A DNA stretch of 64,000 nt from Calothrix sp. PCC 7507. GTDB taxonomy: Bacteria; Cyanobacteriota; Cyanobacteriia; Cyanobacteriales; Nostocaceae. A program made the translations under genes and the position numbers. How positions within the stretch are numbered: the stretch's first letter is position 1; each line of letters starts with the position of its first letter. Location of the stretch: NCBI RefSeq assembly GCF_000316575.1, contig NC_019682.1:6745501-6809500 (forward strand), in the 5' to 3' direction. Below, one piece after another: positions 18,599-27,155 of the stretch. The notes below the pieces were generated by a model. The model was not told where the DNA came from. It made no database searches and saw nothing but the letters and a program-made list of their open reading frames with translations.

Positions 18599-19985
18599 GC
18601 TGTTTCGTCTCACCCGTATTCGGTTGGCTCTGTATTATGCCATCGTTATGGGTTTAATTTTAAGTATATCTGCTTTCGGTTTTTATCGAGCAGTGTTCCA
18701 TGCCCATGTGGTGGCTTTAGATAGTGAAATTGAGTCTGTAGCGGGGACACTTCATGACAGTATCGAACTAAAACTACAGTCACCCGGACGTTTGGAACCC
18801 TTAGCACATCAGTTATTCCCAAATATAGATAACTGCGGAACTGGAGCTACTAATTGTAGTCAACAACAGCCGCATTCTAAACGCCATCTTCTTGGTATTG
18901 TGACTAAAACTAGCTACTATATACGTTTCTTTGATACTTCCGGAAAATTAGTTGCTAATGCTGGTTATTATCCCAAGGGATTACCTGATGTTTTTAATCA
19001 AAAAACTTGGCAATTTTTCAAAGATAGTAAAGGTAAAAATTATCATCAAATTACTCTAGCACTGCATACCCAAAATCATCAAGACTGGGGATATATGCAA
19101 GTAGGGCGTAGTTTAGAAGAGTTTAATCATTACTTAGATAGTGTAAAACTAATTTTGGTGTTAGGACTGCTAGTGGCAATGGGTATGATTGCTGGTGCTA
19201 GTTGGTGGCTATCAGGATTAGCTATGCAGCCAATTTATCAATCCTATCGACAAATTCAACAGTTTACGGCAGATGCAGCACATGAATTAAGAACGCCTTT
19301 AGCCGCAACAGGTGCAACTGTAGAATCAGCACTTTTGATGGCACAAATAGACGAAGAAGAAGCACGGGATATTTTGCAAACTATACAACGTCAAAATCAG
19401 CGGCTAACAGGTTTAGTTGTTGATTTATTAATGTTAGCGCGTATAGATAGACAAGCGAAAAAGTTACAATGTGAAATTTGCTGCCTAACTGATATTGTTA
19501 GCGATTTAATTGAGGAGTTTACAGCAATGGCAACTACTGCAGAGGTAAAGCTGAAATCTTCAATACAAGTGCATGAACCTTTGAATATTATAGGTAATTC
19601 TGACCAGCTTTATCGCTTATTTTCTAATTTAATTGTCAATGCGATTCAATACACACAGAAAGGAGGTGAGGTGACAGTTTTTTTAGATCGCAATGACTAT
19701 AATGCTGTAATTAAAGTTCAAGATACAGGGATTGGTATCGCGAAACATGAACTGACACGAATTTTTGATCGCTTTTATCGGGTGAGTAACGATCGCTCTC
19801 GTAATACTGGCGGTTCTGGATTAGGATTAGCGATCGCTCAAGCTATTGTTCAAGCACATCAAGGTAGATTAAATGTACAAAGCGAATTGGGTAAAGGCAG
19901 CACTTTTACAGTGCAATTACCTCTGGATGTTACCCATTTAAAGAGCGATCGCTCTTTAAAGTGGAGTTCGCCTAGAAAAAGTTGA
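18585..19985 (+). CDS. rppB: Sensor histidine kinase, RppB/CopS-like
   Basis: Partner of the upstream regulator. The frame extends to 18543, but ATG 18585, overlapping the regulator end by 14 bases, gives a conventional N-terminus (MNQNKLFRLTRIRLALYY). The 466-residue protein has a membrane helix near 14-36, a periplasmic sensor region of about 150 residues, a second helix near 188-208, an HisKA box DAAHELRTPLAA with His233, an N box (NAIQYTQKGGE), DTGIGI, and GGSGLGLAIAQAIV. The periplasmic part contains two Cys in DNCGTGATNCSQQ and nearby His residues that could take part in metal or redox sensing. It converges with and overlaps the next minus-strand gene by 14 bases. Confidence 0.9.
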   Translation: MNQNKLFRLTRIRLALYYAIVMGLILSISAFGFYRAVFHAHVVALDSEIESVAGTLHDSIELKLQSPGRLEPLAHQLFPNIDNCGTGATNCSQQQPHSKRHLLGIVTKTSYYIRFFDTSGKLVANAGYYPKGLPDVFNQKTWQFFKDSKGKNYHQITLALHTQNHQDWGYMQVGRSLEEFNHYLDSVKLILVLGLLVAMGMIAGASWWLSGLAMQPIYQSYRQIQQFTADAAHELRTPLAATGATVESALLMAQIDEEEARDILQTIQRQNQRLTGLVVDLLMLARIDRQAKKLQCEICCLTDIVSDLIEEFTAMATTAEVKLKSSIQVHEPLNIIGNSDQLYRLFSNLIVNAIQYTQKGGEVTVFLDRNDYNAVIKVQDTGIGIAKHELTRIFDRFYRVSNDRSRNTGGSGLGLAIAQAIVQAHQGRLNVQSELGKGSTFTVQLPLDVTHLKSDRSLKWSSPRKS

Positions 19986-21441
19986 CTAGCCAGTCTTTCA
20001 CGCTGTGGGTAGCGCGGCAGTCATCTTCGTTGTAGAGTTGGATTGTTTCTAATAAGGTGCGATCGCCTGTTTCTAACCATTGGTCATACCAGTAAATACA
20101 CTTGGCACCAGTGGCTTCGGGATTACGCCACTCAAATCCTAACCAACGGGCGATCGCTTTGAGGGCATAACTTTCGATGGGTAAGGCGACGCTTTGGGTT
20201 AATTGTTCATACACATCCACGAACCGATTCAGGATGGGATTTACTGAAGAGTAAGGAGTGCGATATAACTTTGCTAACCTTTTGACGGTATCAAATTCGT
20301 AGACGCAAAAATGATAAATTGGCGCTTCGGGATATTGTCCCACTAAATCCAGAAATTGCTGCCAAATTGATTCTTCTTCTTCCGGACGTTCTGCAAGAAA
20401 TGAATAAAACTTTTCTGTTTTGGCTTGTGTATCCACAACCAAAACGCCTAAAAGATAATTTAAATTTAAGTCTGGTTGGGCTTCAATATCAAAATAAATT
20501 TCTATGGGAGCGGTGAATGTAATGCTCTCGGTTGGTAAGGGATAAGGTAAAATAAACGGACGATTTTCTAATACAGACTGGGCTTGTACTACTAGTTTGG
20601 GTGCGACTATGCTGTCGAAACCCAGGAGATTTTCTAGGGCGCTAGGGCTAGTGTTGGCGAGAGATTCTAGAGTAGTAATGGAAAGTGTTTGCAGTTGAGT
20701 GTAGCGTAGCGGTGACACTCCTGGTAACAGTGAGAGATGTTTTTGAGATTGCGCGATCGCATAACATTGACTATACCAAGGGCAAAGGGTGCATTTTTGG
20801 CGCGAAATAAAGACTTCTGGTGCATTTGGTGCTTCCAAGGCTTGAATCAACTCTGCCAAAATAAGCTGCATCTGTGGCGTCCATTTGAGTAAATCCACCT
20901 CATAACCTGTGTCTTTGGTACGCAATTTCAGCCAAGCTATATCTGGTGCAGTTCCCTGAACTGTTCCTAAAACTTGGGCGTGAAATGCGGCGACTACTTG
21001 ATATTCTTGCTTGGGACGTTTACCAAGTTCCAAACTCGCTGGAACATACATCCAATCGCCAAAGCGAGATTCTCCCGGTTGTTTGATGAGTAAATCTGGA
21101 CGACTGAGGAGGGTATATTCTCCATCCCTGGGAAATTCGGGGATATCTTCACTCCATTCGTTGTAATTTACTAACAGCACTCCTTGGCGAATGTACTCAA
21201 CCCCACGCTGCATCAATTCTAAAGTTGCTGCTTGCCCCGCTGCCCAGTTTCTTTTGGGATAATCTGGTTGGCTGTATGTAAATTCTGCCAAAACACCTAG
21301 TTGATATGCGATTTTGTCTTGTTGCAGTTTTAGCAACAATTCATTAGGGACATCTCGCTGGCTTCTGTCACCGTGAATATCTAAAAAAGGTCGGCGTTTG
21401 CAGCGTTGGTATTGTAGTAAGAGTTCGGCATTGATTAACAT
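19972..21441 (-). CDS. TM0106-family RecB-like nuclease with C-terminal RNase H-like domain
   Basis: The 489-residue protein has two parts. The N-terminal half is a RecB/Cas4-like PD-(D/E)XK module (SRPDLLIKQPG, YQVVAAFHAQVLG) with a Cys cluster CTLCPWYSQC and an upstream Cys that may bind an Fe-S cluster. The C-terminal half (from about residue 310) is a predicted 3'-5' exonuclease/RNase H-like fold with EIYFDIEAQPDLN, YHFCVYEFDTVKRLAK, ALKAIARWLGF and YNEDDCRAT. This architecture matches the TM0106 family of putative nucleases. A role in nucleic-acid processing or repair is inferred. It overlaps the 3' end of the convergent kinase gene. Confidence 0.88.
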   Translation of the reverse strand: MLINAELLLQYQRCKRRPFLDIHGDRSQRDVPNELLLKLQQDKIAYQLGVLAEFTYSQPDYPKRNWAAGQAATLELMQRGVEYIRQGVLLVNYNEWSEDIPEFPRDGEYTLLSRPDLLIKQPGESRFGDWMYVPASLELGKRPKQEYQVVAAFHAQVLGTVQGTAPDIAWLKLRTKDTGYEVDLLKWTPQMQLILAELIQALEAPNAPEVFISRQKCTLCPWYSQCYAIAQSQKHLSLLPGVSPLRYTQLQTLSITTLESLANTSPSALENLLGFDSIVAPKLVVQAQSVLENRPFILPYPLPTESITFTAPIEIYFDIEAQPDLNLNYLLGVLVVDTQAKTEKFYSFLAERPEEEESIWQQFLDLVGQYPEAPIYHFCVYEFDTVKRLAKLYRTPYSSVNPILNRFVDVYEQLTQSVALPIESYALKAIARWLGFEWRNPEATGAKCIYWYDQWLETGDRTLLETIQLYNEDDCRATHSVKDWLVNFF

Positions 21442-21499
21442 CTATCTAAATTAACAATAAATTAGTACTTTATGGGGATTGTTATTCGTCATGAGATTC

Positions 21500-21565
21500 G
21501 TAGGTTGGGTTGAAGCATGAAACCCAACGCATTTGTTGGGTTTTGCTCCGCTCAACCCAACCTAC
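21500..21565. repeat. Palindromic repeat GTAGGTTGGGTTGA ... TCAACCCAACCTAC
   Basis: Perfect 14-base arms (21500-21513 and 21552-21565) enclose a second short inverted pair (AACCCAAC/GTTGGGTT). It lies in the gap between the divergent nuclease and PLP-enzyme genes. It resembles small non-coding palindromic repeats common in cyanobacterial genomes. Confidence 0.88.
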
Positions 21566-21660
21566 AGAAAAATCGCGAAGGTATTGTTATTTGTCATTAG
21601 TAAGGGTTTCAGGTATATTTACGTTTCGTAACTGTAGAATGATTGTATTTTGAATTCCTG

Positions 21661-22845
21661 ATGACTAGTATTTACACGGCAAAAACTCCCTTGGATGATC
21701 ATCGAGAGCAATTTCCCGCTTTAGGGAATAAGATTTATTTCAATTATGGGGGACAAGGGCCTATGCCTCAAAGGGTGTTAGATGTTATTGCCCAAAGTCA
21801 AACTCACATTCAGCATATAGGCCCTTTCAGCACAGAGGTTGGTCATTGGATTGACGAGGAGATAAAAACGACAAGAGAAGCGATCGCATCTGAGTTGCAT
21901 GTATCACCACAAACAATTACCTTCACTGAAAACGTCACTGTGGGCTGTAATATCGGACTGTGGGGTATTGATTGGCAAGCAGGCGATCACTTACTACTTT
22001 CCGATTGCGAACACCCGGGTGTGATTGCTACTACACAAGAAATTGCCCGTAGATTCGCCGTGGAAGTTACCACCTGTCCCCTCATGGTAACTTTAAATGA
22101 GGGCGACTCTGTGAAAGCGATCGCTCAACACTTGCGCCCCAACACGCGCCTCGTGGTTTTAAGCCATGTCCTCTGGAACACAGGACAAGTTTTACCCCTT
22201 GACAAAATAGTAGAAATATGCAAAAACAATAACTCCCTACTTTTAGTAGACGCTGCCCAATCTGTTGGTGCATTGCCTTTAAATTTAGCGGAATTGGGTG
22301 TAGATTTCTATGCTTTCACCGGCCACAAGTGGTTGTGTGGTCCTGCGGGTGTCGGTGGGTTGTATGTAAAACCAGAAACCAGAGAAAGTTTAAACCCTAC
22401 ATTTATTGGGTTGCGTGGCGTGGTTGTCAATAGTGAAGCGCAGCCTGTGAATTGGCGTCCAGATGGGCGACGATATGAGGTAGCGACATCAAGTTTTACG
22501 CTTTATCCAGGGTTAAAAACAGCGATCGCAGTACATAATGAGTGGGGAACATCTCAGGAACGTTATCAGCAAATTCTCCGTAACAGTGAGTCCCTATGGC
22601 GACAGTTGGCGGCGTTACCAGATGTCAAATGCTTGCGGACTTCTCCACCTGAAAGTGGGATAGTCTCTTTCCAACTCACCAACCAAACCCAAACTAATCT
22701 CCAGTTGGTGCAATATTTAGAATCACAAAAAATATTAACTCGCACAATTGCTAATCCTAATTGCGTCCGTGCTTCTGTCCATTACTTGACGTTAGAATCA
22801 GAAATTGAGCAATTAGTTGAGAGAGTTAAAGAATTTTGTAAATAG
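21661..22845 (+). CDS. Class V aminotransferase-fold PLP enzyme, cysteine/cystine C-S lyase-like
   Basis: Fold-type I PLP enzyme. The frame opens at 21643, but ATG 21661 (MTSIYTAKTPLDDHRE) fits the family better, giving 394 residues. The internal aldimine Lys is in FYAFTGHKWLCGPAG (about Lys223), with the PLP-nitrogen Asp in LLVDAAQSVGA. The N-terminal NKIYFNYGGQGPMP motif resembles the cyanobacterial cystine lyase C-DES, which releases persulfide sulfur for Fe-S assembly, more than NifS/IscS. It lacks an obvious mobile Cys loop as in group I desulfurases. Isopenicillin-N-epimerase-like enzymes are the other alternative. It stands alone on the plus strand. Confidence 0.85.
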   Translation: MTSIYTAKTPLDDHREQFPALGNKIYFNYGGQGPMPQRVLDVIAQSQTHIQHIGPFSTEVGHWIDEEIKTTREAIASELHVSPQTITFTENVTVGCNIGLWGIDWQAGDHLLLSDCEHPGVIATTQEIARRFAVEVTTCPLMVTLNEGDSVKAIAQHLRPNTRLVVLSHVLWNTGQVLPLDKIVEICKNNNSLLLVDAAQSVGALPLNLAELGVDFYAFTGHKWLCGPAGVGGLYVKPETRESLNPTFIGLRGVVVNSEAQPVNWRPDGRRYEVATSSFTLYPGLKTAIAVHNEWGTSQERYQQILRNSESLWRQLAALPDVKCLRTSPPESGIVSFQLTNQTQTNLQLVQYLESQKILTRTIANPNCVRASVHYLTLESEIEQLVERVKEFCK

Positions 22846-22853
22846 AAAATCTC

Positions 22854-22900
22854 TTAACTGTTCACTGATAACTGTTAACTGTTCACTGATAACTGTTCAT
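22854..22900. repeat. Heptameric STRR AACTGTT/CACTGAT
   Basis: Seven or so tandem heptamers join the ends of two convergent genes. The stop and last seven codons of the Uma2 gene on the minus strand lie inside this repeat. Confidence 0.88.
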
Positions 22901-23558
22901 CGCCAGCCTGAAAAATTTGTTGTGCAGTCAGATTTAATTCGGGAAAAGTTGGCGAGATAATCCTGTCACCACCACGAAACTTGTTAACCACATATTCACC
23001 TTCTTCTAAAGCACAAATCAAGATAGTCGGTTGTTTTGGCTTACCAATAAATTCCCTACCACCTAATGCAGCGTAGTCTACAATCCAATATTCAGGAATT
23101 CCCATTTCCTCGTAATCAGCATATTTTTTGAGGTAATCATCACGCCAGTTAGTGAGGCAGCGCGTTGGACGGGTTTCCCGGCTTGAAGCGACTGCCGTAC
23201 TGACAACCTCAATTACCAAAGGAATCGATGCAGATTGACTAACAGTAGATTCCTTTTTCCAACGTGGTTCATTAATTAAGTTAGGACGATTTAAAAACAA
23301 TAAATCTGGCGAGTAAGCTGAATCTTTTTCTATGGGTTTGACAAAAGCAGTTTTAGGGGTGAGATATGGAAGATTAAGCCGACTAAATTCTAAAGTTATT
23401 TTTGCCACTAAAAATCCAACTACTTCTTCATGATCGCCTACTGGATTTGCCATTTCAACAATTACACCATCATAAAGCTCATAACGTCTTGGCGAGTTTT
23501 CGGGATACCAAGCACTAAATTCATCGAATGTAATTAATTTACGTAAAGTTTGAGCCAT
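22875..23558 (-). CDS. Uma2-family (DUF820) putative endonuclease
   Basis: The 227-residue protein belongs to the PD-(D/E)XK-like family hugely expanded in filamentous cyanobacteria. Typical motifs are TFDEFSAWYPENSPRRYELYDGVIVEM, SPDLLFLNRP, PLVIEVVSTA, and the YADYEEMGIPEYWIVDYAALG segment. The catalytic-type acids and PLVIEV are intact. Compared with family members it has a short insert (about SRETRPTRCLTNW) before the DYLKKYADYE helix. The last residues EQLSVNS are encoded by the heptamer repeat at 22854-22900. The function is unknown; members often appear singly, as here. Confidence 0.88.
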   Translation of the reverse strand: MAQTLRKLITFDEFSAWYPENSPRRYELYDGVIVEMANPVGDHEEVVGFLVAKITLEFSRLNLPYLTPKTAFVKPIEKDSAYSPDLLFLNRPNLINEPRWKKESTVSQSASIPLVIEVVSTAVASSRETRPTRCLTNWRDDYLKKYADYEEMGIPEYWIVDYAALGGREFIGKPKQPTILICALEEGEYVVNKFRGGDRIISPTFPELNLTAQQIFQAGDEQLSVNS

Positions 23559-23714
23559 GATTTAATTCCTCTAGCCAAGATAAATAATTCGTGAATATCA
23601 AAAATCTCTCAAGAGTATTAAAACCTAATATTTATATGTTACGACAGGACAAGTTCTTAGGTAAGTATAAGATATGAAATTGAAGATATTCCCAATTCTC
23701 TATTCCTTAACTAA

Positions 23715-24809
23715 ATGAACCGCCCAATCTTATACATAGCTATCACTAACCACGGCTTCGGACATGCAACTCGCACAGCATCTGTCGCCGCGACAATTCA
23801 AAAGCTGTATCCAGAAGTCTTGTTAATTATGACAACTACTGCTCCTCGGTGGTTGCTAGAATGCTATATAGAAGGTGATTTTATCCATCGTCCCCGTGCA
23901 TTTGATTTGGGTGTGGTGCAACCAGATAGTTTGACTATGGATAAAACCGCGACTTTAGAAAAGTTGCGGGAAATCAAGAAAAATCAAAATTCACTGATTG
24001 CTGGGGAAGTGAATTTTATTCGCCAAAATCGTGTCAATCTCATCTTGGCAGATATTCCTTTTCTCGCGTCTCTCATGGCTAAAGCCGCAAATATCCCTTG
24101 CTGGATGATGAGTAACTTTGGTTGGGACTTGATATATCGGGATTGGGGAGGGGAATTTCTGGAAATTGCTGATTGGATTAGTGATTGTTATGCAAAATGC
24201 GATCGCTTATTTCGTCTTCCATTCCACGAACCGATGCAGGCTTTCCAGAATATCACAGATGTCGGCTTAACTGGTGGTACTCCCCGTCACGCTGCTGATG
24301 ATTTACGCGCTACTTGGGGGATAACTGCACCGCCAGACAAGACGATTTTACTGACTTTTGGCGGTTTGGGTTTGCAGCAGATTCCTTACAACAACTTACA
24401 GCGATTTCCCGATTATCAATTCATCGTCTTTGATCAATCTGCACCTGATTTACCTAATGTGGTGAAGATTACCGACAAAAAATACCGCCCAGTAGATTTT
24501 ATGCTTCTTTGTGAGCGCGTAGTATCTAAACCAGGTTACGGCACTTTTGCGGAAGCGACAAAACTAGATTTACCCATCGTCACAATCACCCGTGATGATT
24601 TTGCGGAGTCGGCTTTTATGTTAGCAGGATTGAAGAATTATAATCAGCATCAAATCCTTACACCATCTGAGTTTTTTCAAGGTAATTGGGATTTTATCTC
24701 TCAACCTCTGCAGCCGCCAAAGCAATCTCAACCACTTGCTAAAGATGGCAATGAAGCGATCGCCCAAGCTGTGATTAACTATATTAGAAGTATGAAGTCT
24801 GAAGTCTGA
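23715..24809 (+). CDS. GT-B-fold glycosyltransferase-like protein (MurG/GT28-like)
   Basis: The 364-residue protein starts MNRPILYIAITNHGFGHATRT, a Gly-rich N-terminal loop typical of MurG/UGT-like enzymes. A middle LLTFGGLGLQQIPYNN starts the second Rossmann domain, and VVSKPGYGTFAEATKLDLPIVTI resembles the nucleotide-sugar-binding C-terminal motif (GxGTxxE). Donor and acceptor are unknown; there are no pathway genes next to it. The final residues (SMKSEV) and the stop codon come from four AGTCTGA heptamers at about 24790-24820, so the C-terminus is repeat-derived. Confidence 0.82.
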   Translation: MNRPILYIAITNHGFGHATRTASVAATIQKLYPEVLLIMTTTAPRWLLECYIEGDFIHRPRAFDLGVVQPDSLTMDKTATLEKLREIKKNQNSLIAGEVNFIRQNRVNLILADIPFLASLMAKAANIPCWMMSNFGWDLIYRDWGGEFLEIADWISDCYAKCDRLFRLPFHEPMQAFQNITDVGLTGGTPRHAADDLRATWGITAPPDKTILLTFGGLGLQQIPYNNLQRFPDYQFIVFDQSAPDLPNVVKITDKKYRPVDFMLLCERVVSKPGYGTFAEATKLDLPIVTITRDDFAESAFMLAGLKNYNQHQILTPSEFFQGNWDFISQPLQPPKQSQPLAKDGNEAIAQAVINYIRSMKSEV

Positions 24810-24817
24810 AGTCTGAA
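24790..24817. repeat. Short STRR, GAAGTCT heptamers
   Basis: Three to four tandem GAAGTCT units run across the stop codon of the glycosyltransferase-like gene and provide its last codons. Confidence 0.85.
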
Positions 24818-24950
24818 ATAAAGAAACTTGTACAGTCAGCATTGGGGCGTTTTGTAATGGGTGATTCCTTCGCACCGTGACGTACTATTTATATGCTTGG
24901 GATATAGAGAATAATCCTTGTACAGACGCTATTAATCGCGTCTCTGACAC

Positions 24951-25364
24951 ATGACACATTACCAAAAACTACTGAGAGTTTCCACCACTGGCAAGTCATT
25001 CTACAATATCACCTCAAAAATTGCTGCCATAGTTGCTGAGTCGGGGGTGCAAACTGGACTTTGTACTTTATTTTTACGCCACACTTCAGCTAGTTTAGTG
25101 ATTCAAGAAAACGCCGATCCTGATGTATTGGTGGATTTAGCTGATTATATGGCTAAACTTGTGCCAGAGTCGGGTAAATACATCCATGATGCGGAAGGTG
25201 CTGATGATATGCCAGCACATATCCGTACAGCCTTAACTCATACCTCGGAAAATATTCCTATTAATAGCGGTCACTTGGTGCTGGGAACGTGGCAAGGTAT
25301 CTATATATGGGAACACCGTCAGCGTAGTCATACGCGGGAGTTGGTTGTCCATATTTCAGGATAA
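24951..25364 (+). CDS. YjbQ family protein (UPF0047)
   Basis: The 137 residues match the compact YjbQ/UPF0047 family, some members of which show weak thiamine-phosphate synthase activity. Signature stretches are LFLRHTSASLVIQENADPDV, DDMPAHIRTALTHTSENIPI and LVLGTWQGIYIWEHRQRSHTREL, including the conserved His residues that form the trimer's metal site. It is cytoplasmic. The start is ATG 24951. A short AGACGC/GCGTCT hairpin lies just upstream (24924-24943). It is a single gene without an evident operon. Confidence 0.92.
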   Translation: MTHYQKLLRVSTTGKSFYNITSKIAAIVAESGVQTGLCTLFLRHTSASLVIQENADPDVLVDLADYMAKLVPESGKYIHDAEGADDMPAHIRTALTHTSENIPINSGHLVLGTWQGIYIWEHRQRSHTRELVVHISG

Positions 25365-25412
25365 GTTAAGTGATTTACAGGAATAAATATACCGCTGCCG
25401 TTGGTTTTGACA

Positions 25413-25460
25413 CTTCGACTCCGCTCAGTGCGGCGCTTCGGTTACCGAGCGGAGTCGAGG
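25413..25460. repeat. Palindromic repeat CTTCGACTCCGCTC ... GAGCGGAGTCGAGG
   Basis: Inverted arms with one mismatch lie downstream of yjbQ. Related CTTCGACT(C/A)CGCTCAGT fragments occur near 29770 and 47485. It may help to end transcription, but there is no T-run. Confidence 0.75.
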
Positions 25461-25504
25461 TACTCTATTGCATAATTCCGATACCTGGCATTGTGGTAAA
25501 ATTG

Positions 25505-25620
25505 ATACCGCTATAGAGGTCATCGTCTAAGTCCAATACACTCATAAGGTCATGGCAGTGCCATGCCCCTACACGCGACGATATAATTGTGTATTGAATC
25601 CAACTGAAAACCGCTATATC
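25505..25620 (-). mobile_element. MITE-like element, divergent copy D
   Basis: The right half (CATGGCAGTGCCATGCCCCTACACGCG, then ATATAATTGTGTATTGAATCC...ACCGCTATA) aligns with the right half of copy C at 34137-34247. The left half has diverged. It sits only about 20 bases from copy B, in the opposite orientation. Confidence 0.55.
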
Positions 25621-25642
25621 TTATTGCTAATACACAAACTAG

Positions 25643-25752
25643 AATATAGCGCTTCCCATTCAGGTGCGGTACAAAATTATATCGGAAACCGTAGGGGCAC
25701 GGCAGTGCCGTGCCCTTACCGATATACCTCACTAGGTTGAGAAGTGCTATAA
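25643..25752 (+). mobile_element. MITE-like element, copy B
   Basis: The termini TATAGCGCTTCCCA and (reverse) TATAGCACTTCTCA are imperfect inverted repeats. The central palindrome is GGGCACGGCAGTGCCGTGCCC. The body matches copies A and C. It lies about 50 bases upstream of the TIR-FGE gene. Confidence 0.8.
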
Positions 25753-25799
25753 GCCTCAAAATATTAAGATTCAAAACTTGTAATAGTTAGACTCAAGTT

Positions 25800-27155
25800 A
25801 TGCAAAATGAGTATGAGCATGACATATTTATTAGCCATGCAAGTGAGGATAAAGATGATTTTGTGCGACCATTGGCTCAAAAACTAAAAGAAAAAGGTTA
25901 TCGTGTTTGGTACGATGAATTTTCTTTAGTAATTGGGGACAGTTTAAGCATTTCAATTGATAAAGGACTTTCAGAATCAAGGTTTGGAATAATCGTACTT
26001 AGTCAGCATTTTATTAACAAAAGCTGGACGCAGCGTGAGTTGCAAGGGATGGTGCAGAAGGAGATAAATTCTGGAAAAGTAATACTGCCAATATGGCATA
26101 GAATTACACATACAGAAGTTCGCAAGTTTTCTCCAACACTGGCTGACAAATTAGCATCAGATAGTACTCAAGGATTTCCTAAAGTCGTTAATGATATTGA
26201 GGCAGCGCTAAAAAAAGCGGGTATTACAGGACAGCAATTACCAACAGATACTATAAAACCTAATCCTAGAGACTTGTCAGTATTTCAATTTGAAACAGTG
26301 AAATTATATGCAGAGAATAATGACATTAGAAGTGTAACTAGCACTTATCAAGCTAAATATTTTGCAGAAGATTTGGGGTTTGGTGTAAAGCTAGAGATGA
26401 TTGAGATTCCTGGTGGAACCTTTCTCATGGGTAGTTTTGAAAATGAAGAAAAAAATCGTGGTACCGAACACCCCAGACATCAAGTAACAGTTCCATCTTT
26501 TTTTATCGGAAAGTATGCTATCACTCAAGAACAGTGGGAGAAAGTTGCTAATTCTTTTCCTAAAATTAATAGAGATTTAGACCCAAGACCATCTCATTTT
26601 AAAAGAGATGATCATCGTCCTGTAGAGAAAGTTTCTTGGTATGATGCAGTAGAATTTTGTGTGAGACTTTCCCAAAAAACAGGTCGGGATTATAGATTAC
26701 CAAGTGAAGCTGAATGGGAATATGCTTGTCGTGCAGGTACGACGACTCCATTTTATTTTGGTGAGACGACAACAGATAAAGTGGCAAATTACAATGCTAA
26801 CTATATTTATGGTAAAGGTATCAAGGGAAATTATAGACAGCAAACGATGCCAGTAGGTAGTTTTCCGCCCAATGGCTTTGGCTTATACGATATGCACGGG
26901 AATGTATGGGAATGGTGTCTTGACGATTGGCACAGTGACTATGCAGGTGCGCCAATAGACGGTAGTCATTGGTTTGATGATAATAATAATTATTCTCAAA
27001 AGCAAGGAAAAGCCGTGCTGCGGGGTGGTTCCTGGGACTTCCATCCTGTACTCTGCCGTTCCGCGTCTCGCAACGACTTCGGCGGCCGCCGCGGCTACCG
27101 CAACTACAATATTGGTTTTCGTGTTGTGTGTGCTGCTGGGTGGATTTGCCAGTAG
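25800..27155 (+). CDS. TIR domain fused to an FGE-sulfatase (formylglycine-enzyme-like, C-lectin-fold) domain
   Basis: The 451-residue protein has an N-terminal TIR domain (about 5-140: HDIFISHASEDKDDFVRPLA, YRVWYDEF). It has a WxxxE-type motif at Trp76-Glu80 (SWTQREL), where the catalytic Glu of bacterial TIR NADases sits. After a linker, residues ~200-446 form an FGE-sulfatase/SUMF1-like domain: MIEIPGGTFLMGS, KYAITQEQW, PVEKVSWYDAVEFC, YRLPSEAEWEYACRAGT, GLYDMHGNVWEWCLDDW, LRGGSW and NIGFRVVCA. This fold is the usual target of cyanobacterial diversity-generating retroelements. Codons 413-437 carry a marked NNC bias and GC jump (see separate entry). No partner gene is adjacent. I infer a sensor-effector protein whose lectin-like face binds a ligand and triggers the TIR; true formylglycine-generating activity is unlikely in this context. 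Confidence 0.92.
   Translation: MQNEYEHDIFISHASEDKDDFVRPLAQKLKEKGYRVWYDEFSLVIGDSLSISIDKGLSESRFGIIVLSQHFINKSWTQRELQGMVQKEINSGKVILPIWHRITHTEVRKFSPTLADKLASDSTQGFPKVVNDIEAALKKAGITGQQLPTDTIKPNPRDLSVFQFETVKLYAENNDIRSVTSTYQAKYFAEDLGFGVKLEMIEIPGGTFLMGSFENEEKNRGTEHPRHQVTVPSFFIGKYAITQEQWEKVANSFPKINRDLDPRPSHFKRDDHRPVEKVSWYDAVEFCVRLSQKTGRDYRLPSEAEWEYACRAGTTTPFYFGETTTDKVANYNANYIYGKGIKGNYRQQTMPVGSFPPNGFGLYDMHGNVWEWCLDDWHSDYAGAPIDGSHWFDDNNNYSQKQGKAVLRGGSWDFHPVLCRSASRNDFGGRRGYRNYNIGFRVVCAAGWICQ
27021..27125 (+). other. Candidate DGR variable region (VR) in the TIR-FGE gene
   Basis: From the conserved RGGSW (codons 408-412) to IGFRVV (438-) the DNA becomes GC-rich inside an AT-rich gene. Codons 424-436 encode RNDFGGRRGYRNY, and all 13 end in C. 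AAC codons of a template read through adenine-specific mutagenesis would give exactly such NNC codons. The following GTTTTCGTGTTGTGTGTGCTGCTGGG could serve as the invariant 3' anchor. No template repeat or reverse transcriptase is present in this window. Confidence 0.65.

Noticed and set aside
25800-27155. True formylglycine-generating enzyme or EgtB/PvdO-type catalytic role
   Set aside because: The TIR fusion and variable-looking C-terminus fit a ligand-binding lectin-fold role better, and no sulfatase partner is near. Catalytic function cannot be fully excluded.
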